Shown piece by piece: positions 33,154-42,908 of a stretch of DNA of 61,509 nucleotides. The notes beneath the pieces were generated by a model that saw nothing but the letters and a program-made list of their open reading frames with translations, made no database searches and had not been told where the DNA came from. The first letter of the stretch is position 1. Every line of letters begins with the position of its first letter. Source of the DNA: a virus; IMG/VR virus record IMGVR_UViG_3300050011_000416, positions 1 to 61,509 of that record; one strand, given 5' to 3'. A program made the position numbers and the translations under genes.

Positions 33154-35346
33154 ATGCTAACCGTAAAATCCCTAACCCTACAAAATATCGGCCCTTTTGT
33201 GGACGAACAAACCATCGATTTCACGAAATGCGGCGTTCTCACCCAAATTAATGCGGAGAATAAGAATACTGGTGGGTCTTCTGCTGGTGGAAAAACGACC
33301 ATCGCCAACGCCTTGGATTTCTTACTTGGCCTTAATGACATTTCAAATAGCATTCTACAGTCACGATTTACCAAAGAACCCATGGTAGTAAGTGGCCTAT
33401 TTGAATCAGACGGCGTTCCCCTTAAAATTCAAAGAAATAAGAAATTACTAATAGATCTCAACGGAGAAATTACTACTGGTAGTTCCAAGATTACTGAGGA
33501 ATTACTAGATAGACTTATCGGTATGCCTAGAGACTTGTTCAGAAAAATTCTCCATAAACGTCAAGGAGAAGGTGGGTTCTTCCTAAACATGGGTCCTACT
33601 GATGTCCATAAGTTCCTCACTAGTTGCCTTGGTCTTAAAGACGAACAAGCCAAGATCCCCGTTTTGGACGATAGATTAGGGGTATTGTCAGAAAATAAAC
33701 TCTCTCTAGAATCTACTATAGAATCCAATAAGATGGGTCTGGAAGCCACTCAGAGCGCCATATCTAGCCTTGGACCCATTCCTGCCCAGGACATCGATCC
33801 GGGGATCATTGGGGAGCTTATAGATGGGCGTACCAGGGCCACCGACAACTATAATAGGATAGTAGAAGGCTGTAGGAAAGAAAGGGAAAAACTAGAAGCT
33901 TCTAGACCTCAAATTTCCACAATTCTATACGATAGAAGTAAAATTGAGGAGCTTGATGAGGCTATTTCAAAACTCAAATCTCAGATTGCAGAATTGGACA
34001 AAATTGAACAAAATAGGGTATCTGGACTTAAAATTATAATTTCAGAATTACGGACTAAAATTGATCAATTGAATGCTTCTGAACAAACAAGGCAGTCCGA
34101 GGTTAGGTCAAAGATAGCTAGCAATAAGTTAAAAACCACAGAAACCCTATATCTTGTAAATGGCGGTAAAAAAGCCAAAGAAGAGGCTATAAAGCTAACC
34201 GGAGAGCTTAAATTTATAAGGGCTTCTATCTGTCCCACTTGCGAACAGAGTTGGGCCAATGATGCCTCTAAGCTTAAAGAGTCAAATATCCTTAAAAAAC
34301 TTAAGGAATACAAAGAAAAAGTAATTACTGGCATGGAGGCAGAGAAGCTAATCAATCGACTGGAAATTGAAAAACAGCAGTTAGATTTAGACCATTTTGC
34401 TAGGCCCATACCTGAATTAGTAACCATAAATACCCAAATAGATCAACTTATAGCAATTTGCTATATTCAGGCTATCCCCGAAACCATAGAATTGAAGAAA
34501 GAAGTTGACCTTAAAACTATGGCGGTAGCAGACCTTCGCATGGAAGAAGGGAATCATCAGTTTAAAGAAAATCTTAAAACGAAAGAAATACTTGCTATTT
34601 ACGCACAAAAACAAACCGAACTCCATAAGACCCACGAAACTCTCATCAGTAGATACGCTGGCGAAGATAATAAGGCTTTTGGTGAGTACGAGACTGCTAG
34701 GATTAAGATCAAGAATTTTAATGAAACTAAAGAGAGATTCGATATTTCTTTGGTCAAGCTCCAACTACAAGAGAGTAAGTATCTTAAGCACATCGTCGAG
34801 AAGTATTCGGAATTAGCCTCAATATTGGAAGAGATAGAACTAGCCACGGAATCTAAAAAGTTAATCAAATCATACCTTTCTTGTTCCTTTGAAGACGCAC
34901 TGGATTCCATTGGAGATACGGCCACCGATCTAATTAGGGCCATTCCCAATATGTCCACCGCTACAGTACAGTTTGATGGGCTCAAGGAGTCTAAAGAGGG
35001 AAAAGTCAAAGAAGAAGTAAATGCCGTTATTAGTATGAACGGGGAAATTGGCATTCCCGTTAAGTCTTTGTCAGGTGGAGAGAGGTCCGCAGTAGACCTA
35101 GGGATAGATTTGGCAGTGATCCAATTCATAGAAGAAAGCACTGGCAAGGGAATTGACCTATTCATATTGGACGAACCCTTTACTGGCCTAGACTCTCAAT
35201 GTTGCGAAGACGCCATTGAGATGCTCAAGAATTGTATTACCGGAAAAAGAATTTTTTTAGTTGACCATAACCCACAAGTAGCGCAAGCTATAGAGAGCCA
35301 CATTACAGTGGTCAGAGATGGCCTTACTAGCCGTATTGTGCAGTAA
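33154..35346 (+). CDS. SbcC/Rad50-like ATPase (T4 gp46-like)
   Basis: A 730-residue SMC-like ATPase. The N-terminal P-loop is SSAGGKTT (42-49). Two coiled-coil arms flank a zinc hook ICPTCEQSW near residue 360. The C-terminal half has LSGGERSAVDLG and the Walker B FILDEPFTGLD. Together with the SbcD-like nuclease it resects DNA ends to feed RecA/UvsX-driven recombination. Confidence 0.9.
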   Translation: MLTVKSLTLQNIGPFVDEQTIDFTKCGVLTQINAENKNTGGSSAGGKTTIANALDFLLGLNDISNSILQSRFTKEPMVVSGLFESDGVPLKIQRNKKLLIDLNGEITTGSSKITEELLDRLIGMPRDLFRKILHKRQGEGGFFLNMGPTDVHKFLTSCLGLKDEQAKIPVLDDRLGVLSENKLSLESTIESNKMGLEATQSAISSLGPIPAQDIDPGIIGELIDGRTRATDNYNRIVEGCRKEREKLEASRPQISTILYDRSKIEELDEAISKLKSQIAELDKIEQNRVSGLKIIISELRTKIDQLNASEQTRQSEVRSKIASNKLKTTETLYLVNGGKKAKEEAIKLTGELKFIRASICPTCEQSWANDASKLKESNILKKLKEYKEKVITGMEAEKLINRLEIEKQQLDLDHFARPIPELVTINTQIDQLIAICYIQAIPETIELKKEVDLKTMAVADLRMEEGNHQFKENLKTKEILAIYAQKQTELHKTHETLISRYAGEDNKAFGEYETARIKIKNFNETKERFDISLVKLQLQESKYLKHIVEKYSELASILEEIELATESKKLIKSYLSCSFEDALDSIGDTATDLIRAIPNMSTATVQFDGLKESKEGKVKEEVNAVISMNGEIGIPVKSLSGGERSAVDLGIDLAVIQFIEESTGKGIDLFILDEPFTGLDSQCCEDAIEMLKNCITGKRIFLVDHNPQVAQAIESHITVVRDGLTSRIVQ

Positions 35347-35357
35347 GCGGAGATAAA

Positions 35358-35771
35358 ATGTTTCTTCTTGAACTGACCGAAAAAGAGCTAGAAGTACTAA
35401 GGGATGGTCTTATCAAGGAGAAGTATTCTTGGGAAGACAAAGATCCATTAGAAGTTAGCAGAACTACTATAGAAAACAAACTAAACTCTTGTCACTCTTC
35501 TTGGTCTAAACTTGACTCTGCCTCTAATTCTCAAAAAGAGGTTCTCATTACCGCAAGAGATCTGATCCACATCGTCTCATTGGCTAAGACTGAATATACC
35601 AAACTTCGTGGGGACTTACACATTTCCGAAAAAAGAGTAGAAGAAAGCGATTTTGTACATATTGCCCTTGCAAACGTTCTTATCATGTGGTTAAATAATA
35701 AAGACTGTTTAAAGAAACTAGCCAAATTTGATTACACGGATCAATCGGCTCAATTTGAAGAAATGGAATAA
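35358..35771 (+). CDS. Protein of unknown function
   Basis: A 137-residue, largely helical acidic protein. GCGGAG precedes the ATG. It follows the SbcC-like gene by 11 bases. Unrecognised. Confidence 0.5.
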   Translation: MFLLELTEKELEVLRDGLIKEKYSWEDKDPLEVSRTTIENKLNSCHSSWSKLDSASNSQKEVLITARDLIHIVSLAKTEYTKLRGDLHISEKRVEESDFVHIALANVLIMWLNNKDCLKKLAKFDYTDQSAQFEEME

Positions 35772-35772
35772 T

Positions 35773-35949
35773 ATGACTTTAGAAAAATGGACAGGTTTGT
35801 TAATGAAAGAACAAAGGAAACTTGAAACAGATCTTCCAATCTTTTTCGATCCAAGTAACTGGAAAGAAGCCTCAGAAGCATTAAAAATCTATATTAAGAA
35901 TGTAGATGAAATGACCGAAGTCTACAATATGGAAAATAAAGGAAATTAA
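35773..35949 (+). CDS. Small protein of unknown function
   Basis: A 58-residue helical protein (MTLEKWTGLLMKEQRKLETD), one base after the previous stop. No domain recognised. Confidence 0.5.
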   Translation: MTLEKWTGLLMKEQRKLETDLPIFFDPSNWKEASEALKIYIKNVDEMTEVYNMENKGN

Positions 35950-35950
35950 T

Positions 35951-36253
35951 ATGGGTCGTCCAAAAAAAGCACCTCTTACTGAAATGCAAAAATTGGCCAA
36001 GAAAATTGGTATCGATGCGGAGGAAGTCCTAAAGGAATTAGAAGCTGCCGATGTTGAAACCTTGAATAAGCGCATTGCTCAGGCCAATCAGGCCATTTCT
36101 GATACTAAATCTGAGTTGAATAAGAATGAGGACTACACGCAAGCCAAAGATGATGTGAAACTTCTCAGTTCTGGATTTCGAGAGGTTAAGGGTCGTCAGA
36201 ATGCCATTATTTCTGTTTGTCTTCAGCTCCGTAAGGATAAGGGGGCCGTATGA
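35951..36253 (+). CDS. Small helical protein of unknown function
   Basis: A 100-residue protein starting MGRPKKAPLTEMQ. The basic GRPKK stretch resembles an AT-hook, and the rest is coiled coil. It could bind DNA. It is coupled by ATGA to the next gene. Confidence 0.5.
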   Translation: MGRPKKAPLTEMQKLAKKIGIDAEEVLKELEAADVETLNKRIAQANQAISDTKSELNKNEDYTQAKDDVKLLSSGFREVKGRQNAIISVCLQLRKDKGAV

Positions 36254-36522
36254 TTATAAGCCCAATTCCTTCGGCTCCTGATGCTGCAAAATTCGCAGAC
36301 CGATTTCACAAAGATATTTATAGCTCGGATCAACTTTTACGCGATATTCGCGACGCAATTATGGATACGGTAGAAAAAGGGTATTATAGTACATGGGTTA
36401 GTATTGAAGGATTTTCGGCATCGGCCATTTCTAGATCTATGCGTGAACTTAAGAGCCTTAAATATAGACTCTCAAAAGAAAAATTTCGACTATATATCAA
36501 ATGGGATAAGGGGGCTGCTTGA
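36250..36522 (+). CDS. Protein of unknown function
   Basis: A 90-residue protein overlapping both neighbours by four bases. No domain recognised. Confidence 0.5.
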   Translation: MIISPIPSAPDAAKFADRFHKDIYSSDQLLRDIRDAIMDTVEKGYYSTWVSIEGFSASAISRSMRELKSLKYRLSKEKFRLYIKWDKGAA

Positions 36523-36713
36523 AATCAATAACATGCCTAAGACTGTCCGGATCTGAAGATGCAACGACTACAGAAGAGATTATCCGAAAACATTTGGAAG
36601 AAATGGATGACTGCGATGCAGAATTAGTCACTCTCCTACAGTGTCCAATAGGAAGGGATGGTTCCGTACTATACTCTTTCATTTGGATAGACAGGCCACT
36701 GCTTGAATCCTGA
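36519..36713 (+). CDS. Small protein of unknown function
   Basis: A 64-residue protein starting at TTG 36519 on the previous stop. It overlaps the RuvC-like gene by 11 bases. Unrecognised. Confidence 0.45.
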   Translation: MKSITCLRLSGSEDATTTEEIIRKHLEEMDDCDAELVTLLQCPIGRDGSVLYSFIWIDRPLLES

Positions 36714-37377
36714 ACGTGTCCTAGCTTTAGATGTTTCAACCAAAACAGGGTACGCCTTAGTGGTAAGCTCTGATTCTGGTATGAAATTGGAAAATTATGG
36801 CACTATTTCTCAGATTCATCAACCTGATGGGAACTATCCATCCAATTATGTCATATGGGCTTACGATTGTTTTAATGAAATATTAAAAATAATTAATAGT
36901 TCTAATCCAGATGTTTTGGTGATAGAAGAGACTAGCAAGGGCAGTAAAAATGCTATGTCACAGAAAATATTGGAATTTTTACATTTTTTACTTGCCCAAT
37001 ATATAAAAGATAACCATATTAAGTCTGTATATATAATGACAGAACAATGGCGTAGAGAGATTGGCTGCCAGATGTCCAAAGAAGAAAAACTTAGAAACAA
37101 GGAAGTTCGGACATATAAGAAAAAGAACAAAACCATTATTGCTTACGATATAAACGGTAAAAGAACTGGACTTATTGGTAGGAAGCATGTTAACATACGC
37201 AGGGTAAGTGAGATTTTTGCAGGTCAGTTGAAAGAACCATTGAAGAGAAAATCGGAAGATGAAGCCGATGCTCTTGGATTATCTGCATGTTATCATTTTA
37301 GGAAAACCAGTAAAAACACTAAAATTGAAGAAGTTACACTGGAAGATATGTTAAAATTGGAAATAAATAAGGTATGA
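36703..37377 (+). CDS. RuvC-like Holliday junction resolvase
   Basis: A 224-residue RNase H-fold nuclease. The acidic residues appear in LALDVSTKTGYA, VLVIEET and SEDEADALGLS, the pattern of RuvC-type resolvases. It would cleave branched replication and recombination intermediates before packaging. The start is TTG at 36703. The next gene, an HNH endonuclease, is joined by ATGA. Confidence 0.75.
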   Translation: MNPERVLALDVSTKTGYALVVSSDSGMKLENYGTISQIHQPDGNYPSNYVIWAYDCFNEILKIINSSNPDVLVIEETSKGSKNAMSQKILEFLHFLLAQYIKDNHIKSVYIMTEQWRREIGCQMSKEEKLRNKEVRTYKKKNKTIIAYDINGKRTGLIGRKHVNIRRVSEIFAGQLKEPLKRKSEDEADALGLSACYHFRKTSKNTKIEEVTLEDMLKLEINKV

Positions 37378-38018
37378 GGGCTTATGTGGACAAGCCTAAA
37401 AATGATAGAAGCGGGCAAAAGATAGGGTCTTGGACTCTTCTTCATATTTCTGGAGTTAAGAGACTTAAGAATGCTATAAATAACAAGCACACTGTTATTT
37501 GGATGTATAGCTGTCAGTGCGATTGTGGAAACATTTGCGACGTAGGATGGCCCGATATTGCTGCAAAAAGATCCACAAAATGTTTTGATTGCCATTTTAA
37601 AGAATGCGTACTAAACTCACAAAGAGGTATAAGTAATTTTAAAAATAAGAATTCTAATTACAAAGGAACGAACGACATTCCTCATATATTTTTTAGCAGA
37701 GCGAAAAAGGGTGCGGAAAATCGTGATATAGAATTCAATATATCTATCGAAGATATGCAAAATCAATGGGACGTACAAAAAGGATTGTGTTATTATACTG
37801 GAATACCTTTAATATTTTATATGACAAAAAATATAGATAGAAGAGAAAATTTGAGTTTTAAGGCTAGTTTAGATAGAATCGATTCTAATTTGGGATACAC
37901 GAAAGAAAATATTGCTTGGACTACTAAAACTATAAATTGTACTAAATTAGATTTGACAAAAAAGGCCTTTTTAAAAATGTGTGAGTTAGTTTACTTATAC
38001 AATAAGGACAAATTATGA
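37374..38018 (+). CDS. HNH-type homing endonuclease
   Basis: A 214-residue protein. A cysteine cluster (CQCDCGNIC, CFDCH) precedes a nuclease core with GLCYYTGIPL, then SLDRIDSNLGYTKENIAWTT and N-C-T-K, the pattern of phage HNH enzymes in which the N-terminal CYYTG replaces the usual Cys pair. It is spliced cleanly between two plus-strand genes by four-base overlaps. It lacks a promoter of its own. Confidence 0.75.
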   Translation: MRAYVDKPKNDRSGQKIGSWTLLHISGVKRLKNAINNKHTVIWMYSCQCDCGNICDVGWPDIAAKRSTKCFDCHFKECVLNSQRGISNFKNKNSNYKGTNDIPHIFFSRAKKGAENRDIEFNISIEDMQNQWDVQKGLCYYTGIPLIFYMTKNIDRRENLSFKASLDRIDSNLGYTKENIAWTTKTINCTKLDLTKKAFLKMCELVYLYNKDKL

Positions 38019-38890
38019 GTGGATTTTGGGACAAAAAAGGAGTCAAGACACAGGAAGTTGCCTATCAAGAGGCTCAACAAGTTCAGGAGCCATTGCAATT
38101 GGACGAGCAAGCTTTGGCTGAGATTCAAGGTGAGGAATTCGACGTATTCGAGGATGAAGAGGAAGATACCTCCGAAATCATGTTTGATGCCAACCTTCGT
38201 TTGGAACAAGGTCGTCTTTATCAAATGATTATGAGGCACGATCTTTTTGGCGAAACTGATGCTGATCCCAAGGCTATTAGAAACGTACAACGAGAGATTC
38301 GTAAATTTGTTCGTGAGCGTATGGAGACAATGCTTGGTATTCGCCAAGAACAAGCCATTCAAGAAGTGGTAGTTTCTTCGCCCTTTAACGATATGGAGGT
38401 CACCGTTCTTAGGATGTTGGCTTCAAAGATGTCTAAAGGTGCTACAGAGGAACCAATTAAGCCTGAGCCTATTGTTCCAGTCCAACCTAAAAGGGATGGT
38501 ATTACGACAATTAGCGGTAATTTAAGGGCACATCCTTCTCCAATCTCTAAACCAGCATTTGGTACAAAGATGGCAAAATCTAAGGACAGGCCTGTTCCAG
38601 GGGAACCAATAAAGACTAAGGCTAAATCTGTTACAAAATCTGCTATCAATAATGTCGAAGAAGAATCTTTGTTACAGAAATCTATTGACGATATGACTCC
38701 AGAAGAATTGGCAGCACACGATGCAGCAGCTCTAGAACGTCGTTCTAAAAATTATGCTACTATGCCAAACAACCTCACTCCTCATCCAACTGGAGCAGCG
38801 TTAGAAATGCTATACGTTCAACAACTTAGTCAAACGACAGCCCCCGGAACTGCCGTGTCCAAAATGATGGAACTAATAAATGGCCGGTAA
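38015..38890 (+). CDS. Acidic protein of unknown function
   Basis: A 291-residue protein with an acidic stretch at 45-58 (VFEDEEEDTSE), a helical middle and a Pro/Lys-rich C-terminal half. It starts on the stop of the HNH gene. Unrecognised; it may bind a replication partner through the acidic region. Confidence 0.5.
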   Translation: MSGFWDKKGVKTQEVAYQEAQQVQEPLQLDEQALAEIQGEEFDVFEDEEEDTSEIMFDANLRLEQGRLYQMIMRHDLFGETDADPKAIRNVQREIRKFVRERMETMLGIRQEQAIQEVVVSSPFNDMEVTVLRMLASKMSKGATEEPIKPEPIVPVQPKRDGITTISGNLRAHPSPISKPAFGTKMAKSKDRPVPGEPIKTKAKSVTKSAINNVEEESLLQKSIDDMTPEELAAHDAAALERRSKNYATMPNNLTPHPTGAALEMLYVQQLSQTTAPGTAVSKMMELINGR

Positions 38891-38907
38891 CAAACAAGGA
38901 GATAGAT

Positions 38908-39648
38908 ATGTCTGAAAATACTGATAAGAGAAATGCTACACAAAAGATTGAAGATCTTGAAAAGGTAGTAACTGTACTATATCAAGCAGTTAGTCAAATG
39001 AAACCCGCTCTTGAGAATCTAATGAGGTCTCAGGGAGATATGGCTTTGGTGAAGGACGCTCTTAAACTTCTGAATAAGAAGACTGAGGCCATCATTCAAG
39101 TTGCTGCTCCTGAAACAGGTATTACTGTTTCTGCTGTTTCTACCCTTGTGGTCAAAATGAATGTTGATGATCTGACTGCTCAGGTTGCTGGATATGTTGC
39201 AAATGGCCATCTTGTTGCCGGTGACGAGGTTGCCGACAACAGTTATCTGGTATGTGAGGAATCAAATGCCGATGGCACTTTGGCCAATCCTCGTATTCAG
39301 TTCCGTCTTGACTCTCAAGACAAGGCTACCGCAGATGCTCTGAGAGGTAAAAAGGCTGGAGACGTGGTTTCATTTGGTGAAAATAGGTTTAATGCCAAGA
39401 TTTTGGAGGTCTATACATTAGCGGAACCTAAGGCTCCAGAGGCCGCTACTGCACCTCAAGAGGCTGCTCCTGCCGCTTTGTCTGACGTATCTGCACCACA
39501 ATCTCCTACAGAGGATGCTCCAGCCGCTCCTCCAGCTAATCAAGTTGCCGATGCTACTCCAGCCTTGGATCCTCTTCCAGCCGAGACCTCAGTTGTAGAA
39601 TTCGTGCCATCCGATAATTCTACGATGACTACGGCTTCTAGTCGATAA
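38908..39648 (+). CDS. Coiled-coil protein with Ala/Pro-rich tail
   Basis: A 246-residue protein. Residues 5-65 are coiled coil, the middle is a compact beta-rich domain, and residues 175-225 are Ala/Pro-rich (EAAPAALSDVSAPQSPTEDA). AAGGAG precedes the start. It uses CGT arginine codons like the SSB gene, suggesting high expression. Unknown role. Confidence 0.5.
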   Translation: MSENTDKRNATQKIEDLEKVVTVLYQAVSQMKPALENLMRSQGDMALVKDALKLLNKKTEAIIQVAAPETGITVSAVSTLVVKMNVDDLTAQVAGYVANGHLVAGDEVADNSYLVCEESNADGTLANPRIQFRLDSQDKATADALRGKKAGDVVSFGENRFNAKILEVYTLAEPKAPEAATAPQEAAPAALSDVSAPQSPTEDAPAAPPANQVADATPALDPLPAETSVVEFVPSDNSTMTTASSR

Positions 39649-39687
39649 TGTCTTAAGGGCTACTATCTATATGTCAAAGTATAGGTA

Positions 39688-40527
39688 GTGGCCCTATTTA
39701 ATAAGAAGGTACTAAAAGTGAAAAAACACAAAGGTCCTAAGGTTCTCATATTAGACATCGAAACTGCCCCAATTATTGGATATGTCTGGGGAATTTGGGA
39801 CCAAAATGTTGGGTTGAATCAAATCAAGTCTGATTGGCACTTGCTAAGCTTTAGCGCCAAATGGCTAGGAGATCCTCCTAATAAGACCATCTATATGGAT
39901 CAAAGAAATTCTAAGAACATTGAAGACGATAGGAAACTACTCGATAAGATCTGGGAATTATTGGATTCCTGCGATATCCTTCTAACTCAAAATGGCAAGA
40001 AATTTGACCATAAGAAGATCAATGCCCGTTTTGTTCTAAACGGAATGCAACCCCCAAGTTCCTATAAGCACATAGATACGTTGGTTATTGCCAAGAAGCA
40101 TTTTGGATTTACTTCCAATAAGCTCGAATATATGAGCGATAAGCTTTGTGTTAAGTATAAGAAGCAAACCAAGCGTAAATTTGCTGGGTTTGAACTTTGG
40201 AAAGAGTGTCTCTCTGGCAATAAAGAAGCTTGGAATGAGATGGAAAAGTACAATAAGTACGACGTTCTATCTCTAGAAGAACTTTACCATAAGCTAATTC
40301 CATGGGATAACTCCATTGACTTTAACCTATATACCGATAGCTTAGACATCACATGCAAGTGTGGGGCCACTAACTTTAAAAAGTGTGGATTTGGATATAC
40401 CTCTGTAGGCAAGTTTCAACGATTCAGGTGCAACGATTGTGGAGCAGAAACTCGCAGTAGGGAAAACCTACTATCCAAAGAGAAAAAGCAAACCATTAGG
40501 TCCGGAACCACAAGAAATAGCCCATAA
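39688..40527 (+). CDS. DEDD-type RNase H-like exonuclease with zinc ribbon
   Basis: A 279-residue exonuclease. VLILDIETAP is Exo I, TQNGKKFDHKKINARF is Exo II, and YNKYDVLSLEELY is Exo III. The C-terminus carries a zinc ribbon (CKCGATNFKKCG, CNDCGAE). The fold resembles the RNase_H_2/YprB family. It is a second exonuclease in addition to the DnaQ-like protein at 42921. The start is GTG at 39688. Confidence 0.75.
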   Translation: MALFNKKVLKVKKHKGPKVLILDIETAPIIGYVWGIWDQNVGLNQIKSDWHLLSFSAKWLGDPPNKTIYMDQRNSKNIEDDRKLLDKIWELLDSCDILLTQNGKKFDHKKINARFVLNGMQPPSSYKHIDTLVIAKKHFGFTSNKLEYMSDKLCVKYKKQTKRKFAGFELWKECLSGNKEAWNEMEKYNKYDVLSLEELYHKLIPWDNSIDFNLYTDSLDITCKCGATNFKKCGFGYTSVGKFQRFRCNDCGAETRSRENLLSKEKKQTIRSGTTRNSP

Positions 40528-40537
40528 ATGAAATCCA

Positions 40538-40546
40538 TGATATACT
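40538..40546 (+). promoter_or_regulatory. Extended -10 promoter candidate
   Basis: TGATATACT lies 21 bases before the GTG at 40568. No convincing -35 is seen. It fits the TGATATAA class. Confidence 0.4.
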
Positions 40547-40567
40547 GTGTCTAGGACGGACTAAAAT

Positions 40568-40957
40568 GTGAGCAAAATTGAAGAATTAGATAAATTAGAC
40601 AAAGCTATTAAGGATGCCGAAATTCGTCTAAAATCTGTTCAAGCCAACGTTGAGATGATTGATAAAGAAATCAGTGTCTTAGAACCTCGTCAAAAAGAGC
40701 TAGAACAGAATATCGAGTTTCATAAGAAATCGGGCACTGTACCTATCGCTTACGAATATAAAAAAACTAAAAGTGAGCTTTCCAAGATCAAGGCTAGGTT
40801 AATTCTTATTGTGTTTGATCGCAAAAAATCAATACAAGCTTGTGGAACTATTGAAGACGTTATAAATAAATTTAAAAGAGATCATATGGAATTGCTAAAG
40901 ACTAGTGAAAACAATGTCCTAAGAGTACTTTTCGGTGGTTACCGTGGAAAAAATTGA
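40568..40957 (+). CDS. Coiled-coil protein of unknown function
   Basis: A 129-residue protein; residues 5-80 are coiled coil (KAIKDAEIRLKSVQANVEMI). The start is GTG at 40568. No domain recognised. Confidence 0.5.
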   Translation: MSKIEELDKLDKAIKDAEIRLKSVQANVEMIDKEISVLEPRQKELEQNIEFHKKSGTVPIAYEYKKTKSELSKIKARLILIVFDRKKSIQACGTIEDVINKFKRDHMELLKTSENNVLRVLFGGYRGKN

Positions 40958-40958
40958 C

Positions 40959-41183
40959 ATGCAAAAGAAGATATTAGAGGAAGATGACTTCATACATGCC
41001 CCCAAATATCAAAATAGTCTTAATAAACTTCTTGCAAAAACCGACAAACTGTTAGAAAATGGCGCTATAGGTAGACTTCTACTCCTGAGTGAAAAGGAAG
41101 TTGAAGAGATCTACCAGCAATCGATTCTTGAACTCAAGAAGGAAATGAACCCCGATGATGACGAAGATCGAGGTATTTACTGA
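40959..41183 (+). CDS. Small protein of unknown function
   Basis: A 74-residue acidic helical protein. The ATG at 40959 comes one base after the previous stop; in-frame GTGs at 40935 and 40944 would overlap that gene. It overlaps the RNase HI gene by 29 bases. Confidence 0.45.
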   Translation: MQKKILEEDDFIHAPKYQNSLNKLLAKTDKLLENGAIGRLLLLSEKEVEEIYQQSILELKKEMNPDDDEDRGIY

Positions 41184-41814
41184 CGGATCTGCCACCACTG
41201 CTAACAAACCCGGTGGATGGGCCTACGTTCTGTGTGTAGATGGAGAGAAGCATTCCGAAGGATCTGGACATGCTGAGAATGTATCCAACAACGATATGGA
41301 ACTCGAAGCAGCCATTCAAGGTCTTGCCGCTGCATTAAAATACGTATACCCTCCTATCGAGGTTCTAGGAAATTTAGAACCAACTCAAGCTGTTTTGGAC
41401 CATCCAGAAGTTACCCTATGTTCAGATAGCCAAATCGTACTTGGCTGGGCATCTGGATCCTACAGATTCAAACAAGAAAATAAATTACAAAAATACAAAC
41501 AGCTTCAATTCCTAGTTAGACGACTTAGAGTCAAAACTCAATGGATCAAGGGCCATTCCGGAAATGTTCACAACGAGAGGTGCGATAGACTCGCCAATAA
41601 TGCCAGGAAGAACATTTTGGTAGAAAGTGTTGACAAAGTAGTTTCCGAGGTAGATACTAAAATTGGTACAAAGAAGATAGGTGTAGTTAGTCTTTGGTAC
41701 CAAAATGTTTTGAAGATAGTCGATTTTGAAAATGGTATTATTGAGAACTACGATAGAGAAGCCCATGGAAAACGTGGAAGCGTAATTGAGATTAGAGAAG
41801 GAAAAGAGAGATGA
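41155..41814 (+). CDS. rnhA: Ribonuclease HI
   Basis: A 219-residue RNase H. Active-site residues are Asp10 (VFTDGSA), Glu49 (NNDMELEAAI), Asp91 (LCSDSQIV), a GHSGN motif and the final Asp in RCDRLANN. The last 65 residues are extra. It removes RNA primers and R-loops. Confidence 0.85.
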   Translation: MMTKIEVFTDGSATTANKPGGWAYVLCVDGEKHSEGSGHAENVSNNDMELEAAIQGLAAALKYVYPPIEVLGNLEPTQAVLDHPEVTLCSDSQIVLGWASGSYRFKQENKLQKYKQLQFLVRRLRVKTQWIKGHSGNVHNERCDRLANNARKNILVESVDKVVSEVDTKIGTKKIGVVSLWYQNVLKIVDFENGIIENYDREAHGKRGSVIEIREGKER

Positions 41815-41996
41815 ATAGTCCCAAAGTACAAAAGGCCCTAGACGAAGCATTTATGGAACTTCATGCTATGTCTCATGAGGAATTTCATAAGGAACTTACC
41901 AAGAGAGTTGAGGATCTTAGGGGGTTTATGGACGAAGAAAAAGAATTTAATCACTATCTAGACATCAGCTCTAGACAATTTCTGAGGCAAACATGA
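41811..41996 (+). CDS. Small protein of unknown function
   Basis: A 61-residue helical protein coupled by ATGA to the RNase HI gene and to the next gene. Unrecognised. Confidence 0.5.
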   Translation: MNSPKVQKALDEAFMELHAMSHEEFHKELTKRVEDLRGFMDEEKEFNHYLDISSRQFLRQT

Positions 41997-42190
41997 AAGA
42001 CTTTAGATGGAATGGCTACAATAAGGCTACATACTGGAATGACCTATTAGGTATAGAGGTTACCGATATAATTTCAGATAAGTCTTTTATCAATAACCCA
42101 GGTTCAGCCAAGATAAATTCCATATTAGACGCTCTATGCCGAGTAGTTTCTGAACTTATGGAAATTGAAGAAAATAGGAACGATTCGTGA
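41993..42190 (+). CDS. Small protein of unknown function
   Basis: A 65-residue protein, the last before the minus-strand GIY-YIG insertion. Unrecognised. Confidence 0.5.
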   Translation: MKDFRWNGYNKATYWNDLLGIEVTDIISDKSFINNPGSAKINSILDALCRVVSELMEIEENRNDS

Positions 42191-42197
42191 ATGGGAC

Positions 42198-42908
42198 CTA
42201 ATCAACATATTCAAATCGATATCCTTTAGTATGTCTATATTCTCCCTTTAAAACTCTAGATACAGACCTATCATCTAATTTTAATTCCGTCCACGCCTCT
42301 TTTATTGAATTGTATATTTTCCCACTGTTTAGACAAACTATCTTTCTGGATCTATGCTGGTTACCCATGAGACGAGTTGACATTTTTATTCTTTCTTCAT
42401 CTGACATCTTATTTCCTATACTATTTTTATTTCCTTTCATTTTTATTTTCTGTACTGCGGACATAGTTGGATTCGGTCCAGTCTTCTTTCCTTTATTCCA
42501 AACGGGAATTTTTCTTCTTTTTCTAGTTTCAGATATTCTTCTTCGAATATCTAGATCTTTGGTCTTACCGTGCAATGGATGGAGTTTTCCAGATGGAACC
42601 CACTTTCCTCCTGGTGCTCTATTAAAAAGCTTTACGTGCCTTTTACGTAAAAAGGATACTACCATAGACTCTCGAATGAATGCCATATCTGCGTCTCTAA
42701 AACAATGCATTATCTTTATAATTGGTAATAAACCCAATAATTTCAAACTATTAACCCATTCTTTATGTTTTATGGACCTATTGCTAACATTCCAAGCCCT
42801 TCCCTTGGTTCCCTTTCCCACATAAACTACTTGCTTTGTTCTTGGATCTATGTGAAGGTATACGTAGTGAATGTTTTCGTAGTACTTAATTGGTTTTCTT
42901 TTATTCAT
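42198..42908 (-). CDS. GIY-YIG homing endonuclease
   Basis: A 236-residue free-standing endonuclease. The N-terminal GIY-YIG domain shows HYVYLHIDP and VVYVGKGTKGRAWN with a downstream Glu. NUMOD3-type repeats follow (HPLHGKTKDLD, RKIPVWNKGKKTGPN, MSDEERIKMSTRLMGN). The C-terminus is a NUMOD1-like HTH (GKIYNSIKEAWTELKLDDRS). It is inserted opposite to its neighbours and uses its own CAATCTTA-type promoter, which overlaps the ribosome-binding site of the exonuclease gene. Confidence 0.85.
   Translation of the reverse strand: MNKRKPIKYYENIHYVYLHIDPRTKQVVYVGKGTKGRAWNVSNRSIKHKEWVNSLKLLGLLPIIKIMHCFRDADMAFIRESMVVSFLRKRHVKLFNRAPGGKWVPSGKLHPLHGKTKDLDIRRRISETRKRRKIPVWNKGKKTGPNPTMSAVQKIKMKGNKNSIGNKMSDEERIKMSTRLMGNQHRSRKIVCLNSGKIYNSIKEAWTELKLDDRSVSRVLKGEYRHTKGYRFEYVD

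Noticed and set aside
42310-42825. A 171-codon plus-strand frame opposite the GIY-YIG gene
   Set aside because: Its translation is hydrophobic because it is the complement of a Lys/Arg-rich gene; it has no ribosome-binding site.
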